Assembly (NCBI GenBank): GCA_032051265.1
Contig: DAMBYU010000002.1
Coordinates: 620,001-684,000 of the forward strand
Direction: 5' to 3'
DNA from: Dryocola sp032051265
Lineage (GTDB): Bacteria > Pseudomonadota > Gammaproteobacteria > Enterobacterales > Enterobacteriaceae
DNA length: 64,000 nt
A program made the translations under genes and the position numbers. The notes under the pieces were generated by a model. It was given only the letters and a program-made list of their open reading frames with translations. It ran no database searches and was not told where the DNA came from. Shown piece by piece: positions 43,195 to 52,333 of this stretch. How positions within the stretch are numbered: position 1 is the first letter of the stretch; each line of letters begins with the position of its first letter.

Positions 43195-44136
43195 TCAGAA
43201 CAAATTTGACAGATCGTTGTTATAGGCTTTGGCGACTTTATCGCCCATGGCTTTCATCTGCTGAATCATGCCCGTCAGCTTGCGCGCGTAGTGCGGGTCG
43301 GTCGCATAACCGGCGTTTTGCAATGCCTGCGCTCCCTGCTCCGCCGTGCTGGCGTTAGTGACTGCGGCGTAACGCGGATTGCGGGTCAGCATGCCGACAT
43401 AATCTGAGAGCGCCTCAAGATAGGAGCCGTATACGCGGAATTTGGCTTTAACTTTTTTTGACTCGCCGTTTTCAAATTCAGTGGTGGTGATTTCCGTCAC
43501 CGGCCCCTTCCATCCGGCAGACGCCTTCACGCCAAATATATTGAAGCTCGGCTCGCCGTTAGCGGTAAGAATTTGTCGCTGTCCCCAGCCGGACTCCAGC
43601 GCAGCCTGCGCCAGAATCAGGTGATGAGGAATGCCGCTTTGCTCGCTTGCCAGACGCGCCGGGAGCGAAAGCTGCGCGAGGAAGTCTTTGCTGTCGCCGC
43701 TAAGCGGCTCTTCATTAGAAGGCGCTTTAGGGATAGCCTGACGCACCATCTGCGTGAGCGTCTGATTCTGGAAGCTGGTCACCGTCGGCAAATCAAACTT
43801 CATCGGCACCTTGCCCGCCTCTTCCGACGGGTCGGCGTTTTCACCCATCTGCTTGACCATCATGTCCGCAAGCCCCAGCCCTTTGGCGCTGAGCTGCTGC
43901 GCGATCTGCTGGTCATATATGCTGGTATACATGCGTGATTGCTCGCTGCTAAAAATGCCGTCTTTCGGCAGCGCCTCACGCATGCTTTTTAGCATCATCT
44001 GCACGAACATCCCCTCCACCTGGCGGGCAACCGACTTCATGTTGCCCTTTGGATCCTGTCCGGCCTTCGCTTTCAGCTCGTTAAGAGAAGTTGCATCCCA
44101 CGCGGCGCTGGCCAGTGACTGGGTATCGTTGAGCAT
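43195..44136 (-). CDS. flgJ: FlgJ, rod-cap protein and peptidoglycan hydrolase
   Basis: The protein has 313 residues, as in E. coli. The N-terminal half caps the growing rod (SVARQVEGMFVQMMLKSMRE). The C-terminal half is a GH73 glucosaminidase that opens the wall, with the catalytic glutamate in AQAALESGWGQRQ and a late NPRYAAVTN / GYATDPHYARKL region. I use ATG 44136, which overlaps the flgI stop as TGATG; a longer frame to 44166 is not supported by family length. Confidence 0.96.
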   Translation of the reverse strand: MLNDTQSLASAAWDATSLNELKAKAGQDPKGNMKSVARQVEGMFVQMMLKSMREALPKDGIFSSEQSRMYTSIYDQQIAQQLSAKGLGLADMMVKQMGENADPSEEAGKVPMKFDLPTVTSFQNQTLTQMVRQAIPKAPSNEEPLSGDSKDFLAQLSLPARLASEQSGIPHHLILAQAALESGWGQRQILTANGEPSFNIFGVKASAGWKGPVTEITTTEFENGESKKVKAKFRVYGSYLEALSDYVGMLTRNPRYAAVTNASTAEQGAQALQNAGYATDPHYARKLTGMIQQMKAMGDKVAKAYNNDLSNLF

Positions 44137-45227
44137 CAGATGATTTCCACTTTCGCACGCAGGCATCCCGCGCTTTGCATTGATTGCAGAATCGACATCA
44201 GCTCCATGGGCGTCGCGCCAAGCGTATTGAGCGCACGCACTACGTTGTTCAGATTGGCGCTGGAGTTCACGCGCTGCAGTGCACCGCCGCTCTGGCGTAA
44301 ATCGATTTGCGTTTGCGGCGTGACAACGGTCTGCCCGCCGCCAAATGGCGTATCCGGCTGGCTAACCTGGTTCTGACGGTTCACGGTGACGGAGAGATTC
44401 CCCTGCGCGATGGCGCAGCTATCCAGCGTCACTTCGCGGTTCATCACAACCGAGCCGGTGCGGGAGTTAATAATGACTTTCGCATCCTGAACCGCCACAT
44501 TGACTTCCAGGTTCTGGATATCCGCCAGTAAACGCACCTGTGAACTGTTGCCGCTCGGGACACGTATCTGAATCGTACGGGCATCCAGCGCAGAAGCGCT
44601 GCCGTAACCGCGAGAACGGTTAATGGTGTCGGTGATTTGCTGAGCGAGGGTGAAATCATCATCGTTCAGCTGCAGATTAATAATATTGCCCTGGCCGAAG
44701 GTGCCCGGTAATTCACGCTCGATAACCGCGCCGTTGGAGATGCGTCCACCGTTAAGCTGATTCACCTGCACGCTGCTTCCCCCGGCGGCGGCACCCGCGC
44801 CGCCGACCAGAATGTTACCCTGAGCCAGCGCGTAAACCTGGTTATCCACCCCCTTCATCGGGGTCATCAGCAGCGTACCGCCGCGCAGGCTTTTGGCGTT
44901 ACCCATAGAAGAAACGACAACGTCGATATTCTGTCCGGAGCGCGCAAATGCAGGATACTTTGCCGTCACCATAACGGCGGCCACGTTTTTGAGCTGCATG
45001 TTAGTGCCGGCTGGCACGGTGATCCCCATCTGCGAAAGCATGTTATTCAGGCTTTGTGTGGTAAAAGGCGTTTGCGTGGTCTGGTCGCCGGTTCCGTCAA
45101 GGCCCACCACCAGACCGTAGCCAATCAGGGAGTTTTCCCGCACGCCCTGCACGCTGGTCAGATCGCGAATACGTTCGGCCTGGGCAAGTGAAGACATCAG
45201 CATCAGCACTGCGAATAAATATTTCAT
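44136..45227 (-). CDS. flgI: FlgI, flagellar P-ring protein
   Basis: Periplasmic protein that polymerises around the rod in the peptidoglycan layer. It has 363 residues (E. coli 365), with a cleavable signal peptide (MKYLFAVLMLMSSLAQA). The conserved body starts ERIRDLTSVQGVRENSLIGY. It is coupled to flgJ by overlapping stop and start codons. Its assembly normally needs the chaperone FlgA, encoded at 50.5 kb. Confidence 0.97.
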   Translation of the reverse strand: MKYLFAVLMLMSSLAQAERIRDLTSVQGVRENSLIGYGLVVGLDGTGDQTTQTPFTTQSLNNMLSQMGITVPAGTNMQLKNVAAVMVTAKYPAFARSGQNIDVVVSSMGNAKSLRGGTLLMTPMKGVDNQVYALAQGNILVGGAGAAAGGSSVQVNQLNGGRISNGAVIERELPGTFGQGNIINLQLNDDDFTLAQQITDTINRSRGYGSASALDARTIQIRVPSGNSSQVRLLADIQNLEVNVAVQDAKVIINSRTGSVVMNREVTLDSCAIAQGNLSVTVNRQNQVSQPDTPFGGGQTVVTPQTQIDLRQSGGALQRVNSSANLNNVVRALNTLGATPMELMSILQSMQSAGCLRAKVEII

Positions 45228-45239
45228 GATACCCCTCGC

Positions 45240-45944
45240 TTACATCGGCGATAAATTAAGGAAGAAGCGCTGCAGCCAACCCATGTTCTGCGCTTCATTG
45301 ATATAGCCGTTACCGACATATTCGATCCGGGCATCGGCCACCTGGGTGGATGCCACGCTATTGCTGCCGCTAATCGTGCGCGGGTTCACCACGCCTGAGA
45401 AGCGAATGAATTCGGTGCCCTGATTGATGGCGATCTGTTTTTCGCCCACCACATGCAGGTTGCCGTTAGCCAGCACCTGATCGACCGTTACGGTCAGCGT
45501 GCCGCTGAAAGTATTGCTGGCGTTCGCCCCCCCTTTACCGCTGAAGGTATTGCCGCCTGAGGCATCAATCGCTGCGCGATCGTTACCAAACAGCCCTTCG
45601 AGATAACGAGGCGTTACGTCCAGGCCAAAGTTCGTTTTGCCATCGCGGCTGGCATTAGCCGAAGAACTTTTGCTGGCACTGACATTTTCCTGAAGCTGGA
45701 TAGTCAACGTATCCCCTACGTTACGCGGACGACGATCTTCAAACAGCGGTTGATAACCGTAGTTCACGGGTTGCGCGGTCTGGAAAATAGATCCGTTAAT
45801 CACGGGCGCAGGTCCGGGCACCGGCTGGGCAGTCGTTGCCCCTTCAACCAGAGGTTTGGTGGGTATCAGGGCGCAGCCGCTTGTTGCCAGCACCAGACAC
45901 ATCACGACAGAACGAAGTACCATAGGTTTTTGCATTGCTTTCAT
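45240..45944 (-). CDS. flgH: FlgH, flagellar L-ring lipoprotein
   Basis: Outer-membrane lipoprotein forming the L ring. It has 231-234 residues (E. coli 232). The signal peptide ends in the lipobox ATSGC; the mature part includes YQPLFEDRRPRNVGDTLTI and ends in NMGWLQRFFLNLSPM. Two in-frame ATG codons (45944 and 45935) are possible starts; neither has a clearly better ribosome-binding site. It lies between flgG and flgI. Confidence 0.95.
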   Translation of the reverse strand: MKAMQKPMVLRSVVMCLVLATSGCALIPTKPLVEGATTAQPVPGPAPVINGSIFQTAQPVNYGYQPLFEDRRPRNVGDTLTIQLQENVSASKSSSANASRDGKTNFGLDVTPRYLEGLFGNDRAAIDASGGNTFSGKGGANASNTFSGTLTVTVDQVLANGNLHVVGEKQIAINQGTEFIRFSGVVNPRTISGSNSVASTQVADARIEYVGNGYINEAQNMGWLQRFFLNLSPM

Positions 45945-45988
45945 CTTCAGGTCTCAGTAGCCGGCACGTAAACGCGCCGGCAAACGTC

Positions 45989-46771
45989 TTACAGTTGCGT
46001 CAGTTTTTGCAGCATCTGGTCTGTGGTAGAGACCGCTTTACTGTTGATTTCGTAGGCGCGCTGAACCTGGATCATATTCACCAGTTCCTCAGCGACGTTC
46101 ACGTTAGAGGTTTCGACGTACCCCTGATACAACAGCCCTGCTCCGTTCAGCCCCGGCGTACTTTCATTTGGCGTACCGGATGACTGGGTTTCGGCATAAA
46201 GGTTTTCACCGAGGCTTTCCAGCCCGGTGTCGTTCATAAAGGTGGTCAGGTTAAGCTGACCTACCTGAATCGGCTGCGCCTGGCCCTGCTGGGTCACGCT
46301 CACGATACCGTCACGACCGACGGTGATCGTCAGGGCATTAGCCGGAATGGTGATCGCCGGCTGCACCTGGAAACCGCCCGCGGTCACCAACTGGCCGTTC
46401 TGGTCAACCTGGAAAGAGCCGTCACGCGTATATGCGCTTGAACCATCCGGCAGCTGCACCTGGAAAAAGCCCTGGCCTTTGATGGCCACGTCTTTACTGT
46501 TGCCGGTCTCGGACAGATTGCCCTGACTGTGCAGACGCTCGGTCGCCACCGGACGAACGCCGGTACCGATTTGCAGGCCCGACGGCAGCGTGGTTTGCTC
46601 AGAAGATTGCGCACCCGGCTGACGAATGGTCTGGTAGAGCAGATCTTCAAATACCGCGCGCTGACGCTTAAAACCATTGGTGGAGACGTTTGCCAGGTTG
46701 TTGGCAATCACATCCATATTGGTTTGCTGGGCCTCAAGGCCCGTTTTGGCGATCCATAACGAACTGATCAT
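45989..46771 (-). CDS. flgG: FlgG, distal rod protein
   Basis: Builds the distal part of the flagellar rod. It has 260 residues, equal to E. coli. The rod-hook N-terminal motif reads TNMDVIANNLANVSTNGFKR. The body has the GFFQVQLPDGSSAYTRDG core, and the C-terminal coiled segment is VNVAEELVNMIQVQRAYEIN. It sits between flgF and flgH in the conserved order. Confidence 0.97.
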   Translation of the reverse strand: MISSLWIAKTGLEAQQTNMDVIANNLANVSTNGFKRQRAVFEDLLYQTIRQPGAQSSEQTTLPSGLQIGTGVRPVATERLHSQGNLSETGNSKDVAIKGQGFFQVQLPDGSSAYTRDGSFQVDQNGQLVTAGGFQVQPAITIPANALTITVGRDGIVSVTQQGQAQPIQVGQLNLTTFMNDTGLESLGENLYAETQSSGTPNESTPGLNGAGLLYQGYVETSNVNVAEELVNMIQVQRAYEINSKAVSTTDQMLQKLTQL

Positions 46772-46802
46772 GTTGAATTCCTGTTAATTACGCGGCAATC
46801 GC

Positions 46803-47558
46803 TTAGCTCATCGACAGCAGCTGGTTAGCACGCTGCTCGTTTTCATCGACGCTTGAGATCATCTTCATCTGCATCTCAAAGCGGCGGGCGTTGGCGATCA
46901 TGTCGGCCATCGCTTCCACGGGCTTCACGTTGCTGCCCTCCAGCACGCCCGGCATCACTTTGATGGTCGGGTCGGTCTGCAAGGTTGCGCCACGCGCGGC
47001 CTGCGCTGTCGGATTCAGACGGAAGAATCCATCGTCGCCACGAACCACTTCCTGGCCGGTTGCTTTGACTAATTTCAGACGGCCAATAGGCGCCACGGTA
47101 TTAGGCGCATCGCCCGCATTCAGTGACGAAATCGTCCCGTCCGCGGCAATGGTGATTTCAGCGCCTTCAGGAACGGCAATCGGACCGCCGTCGCCCATCA
47201 CCGGCTGGCCGTTGATGGTCAGTTGCCCGCCCGGGCTCACCTGCATATTCCCGTTGCGGGTATAGGCTTCGGAGCCATCCGCAGTTTGTACCGCCAGCCA
47301 GCCGTCCTGCTGCAGGGCGACATCCAGCGGACGCTCGGTGTAATCAAGTTGCCCCTGGCTCATATCCGCCCCGGGCGTCGAGGCGGTGACGAGCGTACGG
47401 GTTGGCAGCGATTGACCTTCTACCGGTACCGCGCGCAGGGCATTGAGCTGCGCACGAAAACCCGGTGTGGAGGCGTTTGCCAGGTTGCTGGCCGTCACCG
47501 CCTGTTGATTCAGCGTCTGACTTGCCGCGCCCATGGCGGTATAAATTGCGTGATCCAT
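46803..47558 (-). CDS. flgF: FlgF, proximal rod protein
   Basis: Rod component related to FlgG. It has 251 residues, equal to E. coli. The N-terminal motif QAVTASNLANASTPGFRAQ, the AYTRNGNMQVSPGGQL core and a C-terminal VEAMADMIANARRFEMQMKM helix are visible. It is less conserved than FlgG, as is usual. Confidence 0.96.
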   Translation of the reverse strand: MDHAIYTAMGAASQTLNQQAVTASNLANASTPGFRAQLNALRAVPVEGQSLPTRTLVTASTPGADMSQGQLDYTERPLDVALQQDGWLAVQTADGSEAYTRNGNMQVSPGGQLTINGQPVMGDGGPIAVPEGAEITIAADGTISSLNAGDAPNTVAPIGRLKLVKATGQEVVRGDDGFFRLNPTAQAARGATLQTDPTIKVMPGVLEGSNVKPVEAMADMIANARRFEMQMKMISSVDENEQRANQLLSMS

Positions 47559-47578
47559 TAAGCCATCCCGTCAGATGA

Positions 47579-48790
47579 TTAGCGCAGGTTAACCAGGGTG
47601 TTGAGGATCTGATCCTGGGTTTTGATGGTCTGCGCATTCGACTGATAGTTACGCTGCGCGACAATCATGTTCACCAGTTCTTTACTCAGATCGACGTTGG
47701 AGGACTCCAGCGCGCCGTTGGTGAGGGAACCGAAGTTGCCTGTACCCGCGGTGCCCAGCAGCGCAACGCCTGAAGAGTTGGTCGCCGCCCAGACGTTATC
47801 GCCCTGCGAAGCCAGCCCTTCCGGGTTTGCGAAGTTCGACAGCACGATCTGGCCCAGCGCCTGGGTCTGTTCGTTGGAGTAGTTACCGACGACGGTACCG
47901 TCGTCGTTGATCTGATAGCTCACCAGGTCGCCGGGCTTGTAACCATTCTGGCTGGTCGCCACGATGTTGTTCGAGCCGGTGTTCTGCTGCATAGAGTTCA
48001 GGAAGCTGAGATCAAAGGTTGCAGCAGTTGCACCAGGCATCACATCCGTGGCGAGATTTTCAATTTCGCCGCCGGATTTCAGATCGCCGTTCTCACTAAA
48101 TACCATTGATGTCCGCTGCGTTGCGGTGCTACCCGCCACGCTGCTGTCCTGGGTATAAACATCCCAGGTATTTGCAGTCGTTGATTTAACAAAATAAACG
48201 TTCATGTCATGGGCGTTGCCCTGGCTGTCATAGACGGTGACGGAGCCTTTTTTGTTGTACGACTCTGAATCAGCGGCATCAAACGGGGTTTTCGCCGGAA
48301 CGCTATCCGTGGAGTTGAGGTTGATCTGCATAGCGGCGCTGGTGGTTGTTTTAGCCGCCATCAGCGTATTTGGCACAGACAGGCCAACCGGGTTTGCGCC
48401 CTGCTGGATGGTTGGCGGGGTGCCGGTTGCCGGGTAGCCGGTCAGCTGCATGCCCTGCATGTTGACCAGGTTGCGGTTTTCATCCAGCTTGAACTGGCCG
48501 TTACGGCTGTAGTACACGGAACCGTTGTCATCGACCAGACGGAAGAAACCGTTCTGGCTGATAGCAACGTCCAGGCCGCGCCCGGTATTGGTGGTGGTGC
48601 CGTCGTTAAAGTCCTGGGTAATGCCCGCAACTTTTACGCCCAGACCCACTTTAGAGCCGGCAAACATATCGGCAAAGGAGGCGGTACCGGCTTTAAAGCC
48701 ATAGGTGGCGGAGTTGGCGATGTTATTGCCAATCACGTCCAGGTTGGTGGCCGCAGCATTCAGGCCGCTGACCGCTTGAGAAAAGGCCAT
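47579..48790 (-). CDS. flgE: FlgE, flagellar hook protein
   Basis: Major subunit of the hook, the universal joint between rod and filament. It has 403 residues (E. coli 402). The N-terminal SGLNAAATNLDVIGNNIANS and C-terminal SSNVDLSKELVNMIVAQRNY helices make the inner core; the middle, exposed part is Thr/Asn/Ser-rich and variable. It is located between flgD, its assembly scaffold, and flgF. Confidence 0.97.
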   Translation of the reverse strand: MAFSQAVSGLNAAATNLDVIGNNIANSATYGFKAGTASFADMFAGSKVGLGVKVAGITQDFNDGTTTNTGRGLDVAISQNGFFRLVDDNGSVYYSRNGQFKLDENRNLVNMQGMQLTGYPATGTPPTIQQGANPVGLSVPNTLMAAKTTTSAAMQINLNSTDSVPAKTPFDAADSESYNKKGSVTVYDSQGNAHDMNVYFVKSTTANTWDVYTQDSSVAGSTATQRTSMVFSENGDLKSGGEIENLATDVMPGATAATFDLSFLNSMQQNTGSNNIVATSQNGYKPGDLVSYQINDDGTVVGNYSNEQTQALGQIVLSNFANPEGLASQGDNVWAATNSSGVALLGTAGTGNFGSLTNGALESSNVDLSKELVNMIVAQRNYQSNAQTIKTQDQILNTLVNLR

Positions 48791-48816
48791 GTCTTACTCC
48801 TGCAAAGGTTAAAGGC

Positions 48817-49503
48817 TTAGATAATCTGCCTGATTTCGTCGAGGGTGGTGGTCCCGTAAGTACCGAGGTCCAGCAAGGTCGAACCGTTAGAGTTGGTTAC
48901 GCCATTGACCAGGGCGAAGTTGAGCGGTTGCGCAACCAACTGCGTGCCGCCATTGCTGGCGTTAATAGCTACGTTGTAGGCGCCGTCCGGTGCGCTCGTA
49001 CCGTCGGTCATGCTGCCATCCCAGGTAAAGGTATGAACACCTGCGGACAGACCGCCGATATCGATAGTGCGTACAACTTTACCGCTGCTGTCCGTGATGG
49101 TGGCCGTCACCTTATCGGCAGCCTGCTGCAGCTCAACGCCAAACGGCGTGGTAGCTTCATTGCCCGCCAAAATTTTGCTGCCGGGGATCATCACGCCATG
49201 ATCGATCAGCGCGCTGGCCTGTAGCTGCTGGTTATTTGTCAACTGACCAGAAACCGAGCCCAGCGTGGTATTGAGTTTTTCGATACCGCTAACCGTACTG
49301 ATCTGCGCAAGCTGCGTAGTCAGTTCGTTGTTTTCCATCGGATTGGTGGGATCCTGATTTTTTAGCTGCGCAACCAGCAGGGTCAGAAAACTGCCCTGCA
49401 GATCGGAGGCGCTGCTTCCCGTCAGACTGCTGCTGCCGGCTGTGCTGCTGGTGTTACTGGCACCATTTACGCTGGTGTCGTTCACATTAACCGCGATAGA
49501 CAT
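48817..49503 (-). CDS. flgD: FlgD, hook-cap scaffold protein
   Basis: Cap at the tip of the growing hook, needed for FlgE assembly and then lost. It has 228 residues (E. coli 231). The low-complexity Ser/Asn-rich N-terminus leads to the conserved FLTLLVAQLKNQDPTNPMEN motif. A FlgD Ig-like/Tudor-like region follows (GVHTFTWDGSMTDGT). It lies between flgC and flgE. Confidence 0.96.
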   Translation of the reverse strand: MSIAVNVNDTSVNGASNTSSTAGSSSLTGSSASDLQGSFLTLLVAQLKNQDPTNPMENNELTTQLAQISTVSGIEKLNTTLGSVSGQLTNNQQLQASALIDHGVMIPGSKILAGNEATTPFGVELQQAADKVTATITDSSGKVVRTIDIGGLSAGVHTFTWDGSMTDGTSAPDGAYNVAINASNGGTQLVAQPLNFALVNGVTNSNGSTLLDLGTYGTTTLDEIRQII

Positions 49504-49514
49504 GAGTCACTCCT

Positions 49515-49919
49515 TTATTGACCGAGAGTCAGGGTTTTCAACATCATGCTTTTCACGGTGTTGAGCACTTCCACGTTGGCCTGATAGCTGCGTGAGGCGG
49601 ACATGCTGTTGACCATCTCCCCCACCACATCCACGTTCGGCATCCGCACATAACCCTTTGCATCCGCCAGCGGGTTGCCTGGCTGATAGACCAATTTGTC
49701 AGGGTCCTGGCTTTCCACCACTTCGCTGACTTTTACGCCGCCGGTTTCCGCCCCGGGTGCGGCATCAACCTGAAAAACAACCTGCTTTGCGCGATAAGGC
49801 TGACCGTCAGGCCCGGTCGCGCTGTCGGCGTTTGCCAGGTTGCTGGCCGCGACGTTCAGACGCTTGGACTGCGCTGTCATTGCCGAACCGGCGATATCAA
49901 AAATGTTCAGTAACGCCAT
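49515..49919 (-). CDS. flgC: FlgC, proximal rod protein
   Basis: Proximal rod subunit of 134 residues, equal to E. coli. It shows the rod motif LNVAASNLANADSATG and a C-terminal VEVLNTVKSMMLKTLTLGQ helix. It follows flgB after two bases, so the pair is translationally linked. Confidence 0.97.
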   Translation of the reverse strand: MALLNIFDIAGSAMTAQSKRLNVAASNLANADSATGPDGQPYRAKQVVFQVDAAPGAETGGVKVSEVVESQDPDKLVYQPGNPLADAKGYVRMPNVDVVGEMVNSMSASRSYQANVEVLNTVKSMMLKTLTLGQ

Positions 49920-49921
49920 GA

Positions 49922-50338
49922 TTAATTACCCTGTTGCAGCACGGACATCATGCCTTTGATTTGCCCGCCCAGAACCTGCAGGTCGGACTGATATTTCAGG
50001 CTGTTATCCGCAAATTGCGTACGTTCTCTGTCCATATCAACGGTATTGCCGTCCATCGATGGCTGATCGGGAACACGGTAGAGAAGATCCATCTGTGGCA
50101 CTGATTGGGTTTGTGCCGGAATATGGCGGGAAGAGGTCAACGCCAGCGCCACGCCGCTGCCTTCTGCGCGCCCGCGATCCATCACTTTTTTCATTTCGCT
50201 GGCGAAATCGATATCGCGCGCCTGAAAACCAGGCGTGTCCGCATTGGCGATATTTGCTGCCAGAATCTCCTGACGCTGGGCACGCAAATTAAGCGCTTCC
50301 TGCTGAAATCGCAGCGCAGCGTCCAGTTTGTCGAGCAT
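49922..50338 (-). CDS. flgB: FlgB, proximal rod protein
   Basis: First gene of the leftward flg operon and most membrane-proximal rod subunit. It has 138 residues, equal to E. coli. The N-terminal LRAQRQEILAANIANADTPG motif is clear. The divergent region toward flgA carries an FlhDC-like site, fitting class 2 control. Confidence 0.97.
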   Translation of the reverse strand: MLDKLDAALRFQQEALNLRAQRQEILAANIANADTPGFQARDIDFASEMKKVMDRGRAEGSGVALALTSSRHIPAQTQSVPQMDLLYRVPDQPSMDGNTVDMDRERTQFADNSLKYQSDLQVLGGQIKGMMSVLQQGN

Positions 50339-50395
50339 GTTCCCTCCGTATAATTAGGATTTGTCCGACAGCTTACGGCCCCTTACGCGTGCGTT

Positions 50396-50437
50396 ATCGA
50401 CGGAATAAACACAAAATGCATCGCTATTTGTCGCCTT
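50396..50437. promoter_or_regulatory. FlhDC-binding site between flgB and flgA
   Basis: The reverse strand carries AAGGC-GAC-AAATAGCG (50437-50422), one mismatch from the FlhDC half-site AA(C/T)G(G/C)-N2-3-AAATA(A/G)CG. Eleven bases away on the forward strand is a weaker, inverted half, ATCGA-CG-GAATAAAC (50396-50410). Orientation and spacing fit the known inverted-repeat site that activates flgB and flgA. Confidence 0.65.
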
Positions 50438-50490
50438 GATCAATTCCGTCAGCGGTTAAAATCACTGCAACCTGAACAAGGAGAAGCGTC

Positions 50491-51150
50491 ATGAAGAGTC
50501 TGAAAATCTGGGGCGGCATCGCAATATTGCTGGCTTCACATCTGGCAAACGCAAGCCGGCTTGATGTGCCGTTAACCCAGTTTTTCCAACAGCGTCTGGC
50601 GGGGATAAGTGATGAGGTATCGGTGACGGTGAAAACCTCTGATGCTCAGCTTCCTGCCTGCCCGCAGCCCGCCTTCGTGATGCCAAACAATGGCCGGATG
50701 TGGGGTAACCTGAGCATTCAGGCGCGCTGCGGAAACGATAAGCGCTATATTCAGGTTGCTGTCGTCGCCTTCGGGGATTATGTTGTCGCAGCCCAGGCTT
50801 TAGCGCGCGGCACCATGCTTAACGAAAATAATGTGCAAATGAAGCGCGGGCGTCTGGACCAGCTTCCCCCGCGTGCCATGCTAAACATTAACCAGGCAAC
50901 CAATGCGGTGACGTTAAGAGACTTTGCGCCGGGCCAGCCGATTATGCTGTCGATGGTGCGCCAGTCCTGGCGGGTGAAAGCCGGTCAGCGTGTGCAGGTG
51001 GTGGCGGCAGGCGAGGGATTTAGCGTTAATGGCGAAGGTCAGGCATTGAATAATGCGGCTGTCGCGCAAAATGCTCGCGTGCGCATGTCCTCAGGGCAGA
51101 TAGTGAGCGGCACGGTGGATGCTGATGGGAATATTCTGATTAGCCTATAA
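50491..51150 (+). CDS. flgA: FlgA, P-ring assembly chaperone
   Basis: Periplasmic chaperone that helps FlgI form the P ring. It has 219 residues, as in E. coli. The signal peptide ends near LANA; a SAF domain follows (VAAQALARGTMLNENNVQ, about 100-160), with a conserved C-terminal GTVDADGNILISL-type end. It is divergent from flgB and followed by flgM and flgN. Confidence 0.95.
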   Translation: MKSLKIWGGIAILLASHLANASRLDVPLTQFFQQRLAGISDEVSVTVKTSDAQLPACPQPAFVMPNNGRMWGNLSIQARCGNDKRYIQVAVVAFGDYVVAAQALARGTMLNENNVQMKRGRLDQLPPRAMLNINQATNAVTLRDFAPGQPIMLSMVRQSWRVKAGQRVQVVAAGEGFSVNGEGQALNNAAVAQNARVRMSSGQIVSGTVDADGNILISL

Positions 51151-51156
51151 TCTTTT

Positions 51157-51183
51157 TAAAGATTCTGCGGCGGCTGCCGATAA
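51157..51183 (+). promoter_or_regulatory. Sigma-28 (FliA) promoter of flgMN
   Basis: TAAAGATT, an 11-base spacer, then GCCGATAA. The -10 is an exact match and the -35 has one mismatch, with exact spacing. It lies just after the flgA stop and supplies the class 3 transcript of flgM, giving FliA-dependent feedback by its own inhibitor. Confidence 0.9.
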
Positions 51184-51243
51184 TTAGTTAACAATGATTT
51201 TGACAGGCTCCCCGCCGTGAGCCCCCTCGATGAGGATAAAAAA

Positions 51244-51537
51244 ATGAGCATTGATCGAACGTCGCCCTTAAAACCGGTAAGTACCGTTCAACCGCGCGAA
51301 ACTACCGATACCCAGGCGCAAAAAAACCGCCTGGAAAAAAGCCCGACGGCCAAAAGCACCAGCGTCACCTTAAGCGATGCACAAGCTAAGCTGATGCAGC
51401 CTGGCACCAGCGACATTAATATGGAACGCGTGGAAGCGCTGAAGACAGCCATCCGTAACGGTGAGCTGAAAATGGATACCGGCAAAATCGCCGATGCGCT
51501 GATCCAGGAAGCCCAGGGCTATTTACAGAGTAAATAA
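51244..51537 (+). CDS. flgM: FlgM, anti-sigma-28 factor
   Basis: Binds and inhibits FliA until the hook is complete, then is exported through the flagellar channel. It has 97 residues, equal to E. coli. The N-terminus (MSIDRTSPLKPVSTVQPRE) is flexible; the C-terminal half (SDINMERVEALKTAIRNGEL, then IADALIQEA) binds sigma-28. ATG 51244 is conserved; an upstream frame from 51217 overlaps the ribosome-binding site. Confidence 0.96.
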   Translation: MSIDRTSPLKPVSTVQPRETTDTQAQKNRLEKSPTAKSTSVTLSDAQAKLMQPGTSDINMERVEALKTAIRNGELKMDTGKIADALIQEAQGYLQSK

Positions 51538-51541
51538 TTGC

Positions 51542-51967
51542 ATGAGTCGTCTGTTAGAAGTGCTGGACCAAATGACTGCGGTGCTCAATTCACTCAAAGA
51601 AGTGATGGACGCTGAGCAGCAACAATTGTCTGCAGGCCACGTAAACGGCAGCGCATTACAACGCGTTACTGAAGATAAAAGCTCGCTGCTGGCGACGCTT
51701 GATTATCTTGAACAGCAACGGCGCGAACTGCAAAACCCAGAGGCAACCTCCGGCACGGATGTCAGCCAACGCTGGCAGACGATTACTCAAAAAACGCAGC
51801 ATTTGCGCGATATTAACCAACATAACGGCTGGCTGTTAGAAGATCAGCTGGCGCGTAATGAGCAGGCACTTGCCGTACTTAAGCCACACCAGGAACCCAA
51901 TCTTTATGGGGCTGATGGACAAACCACGACGGTGAATCGTGGTACTAATAAAAAAATAAAAATTTAA
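51542..51967 (+). CDS. flgN: FlgN, export chaperone for FlgK and FlgL
   Basis: Cytoplasmic chaperone that keeps FlgK and FlgL unfolded for export. It has 141 residues (E. coli 138) and is mainly helical (LEVLDQMTAVLNSLKEVMDA, LLATLDYLEQQRRELQ). It begins four bases after flgM. In E. coli the next gene is murJ, but here about 6 kb of other genes intervene. Confidence 0.93.
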   Translation: MSRLLEVLDQMTAVLNSLKEVMDAEQQQLSAGHVNGSALQRVTEDKSSLLATLDYLEQQRRELQNPEATSGTDVSQRWQTITQKTQHLRDINQHNGWLLEDQLARNEQALAVLKPHQEPNLYGADGQTTTVNRGTNKKIKI

Positions 51968-52333
51968 CCTATCCCGCCGACGAGCTGTGCCCTTCATTTG
52001 GGCGTTGCGGTTTTTCAGACAGCGGATTTTGCACTACCTGATGCCCTCTCCCTGCCCGGGTGAGGGCATTTTGTTATGAGCTTCTCTTTTCAGAAAATCA
52101 TCTCTTCGTTAATCGTTTCCTCATCTCCTCCTGCTTTTAATACCCTTCTGGCCAGTTTAACCGCCAACTTTGTTACTTATTTGTATTCAAAACGTGACGC
52201 TAATAGCAAATACGTGTGGACTTTTTATGCAATGGAGCGACTTCCTGTTATTGATCGCGCATCAGATAAAAAATGAAACACTGTACCGTTATATGGAACA
52301 CTGGCTAATAAGTCTGTTACCGGAGAGAGATAA
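51968..52333. other. Spacer between flgN and the inserted operon
   Basis: About 366 bases. It holds the probable flgN terminator (52041-52074) and then an AT-rich stretch that should contain the promoter of the IclR-type gene. The open frame at 52076-52276 overlaps the terminator, has no ribosome-binding site and looks spurious. The composition change here marks a likely insertion boundary. Confidence 0.5.
52041..52074 (+). terminator. Probable terminator of flgMN
   Basis: atgccctc / gagggcat forms an 8-bp stem with a 13-base loop that can itself pair partly, followed by TTTTG. Confidence 0.6.

Noticed and set aside
52076..52276. 66-codon forward open frame after flgN
   Set aside because: It starts inside the probable flgN terminator, has no ribosome-binding site, and its product is Ser-rich and featureless.
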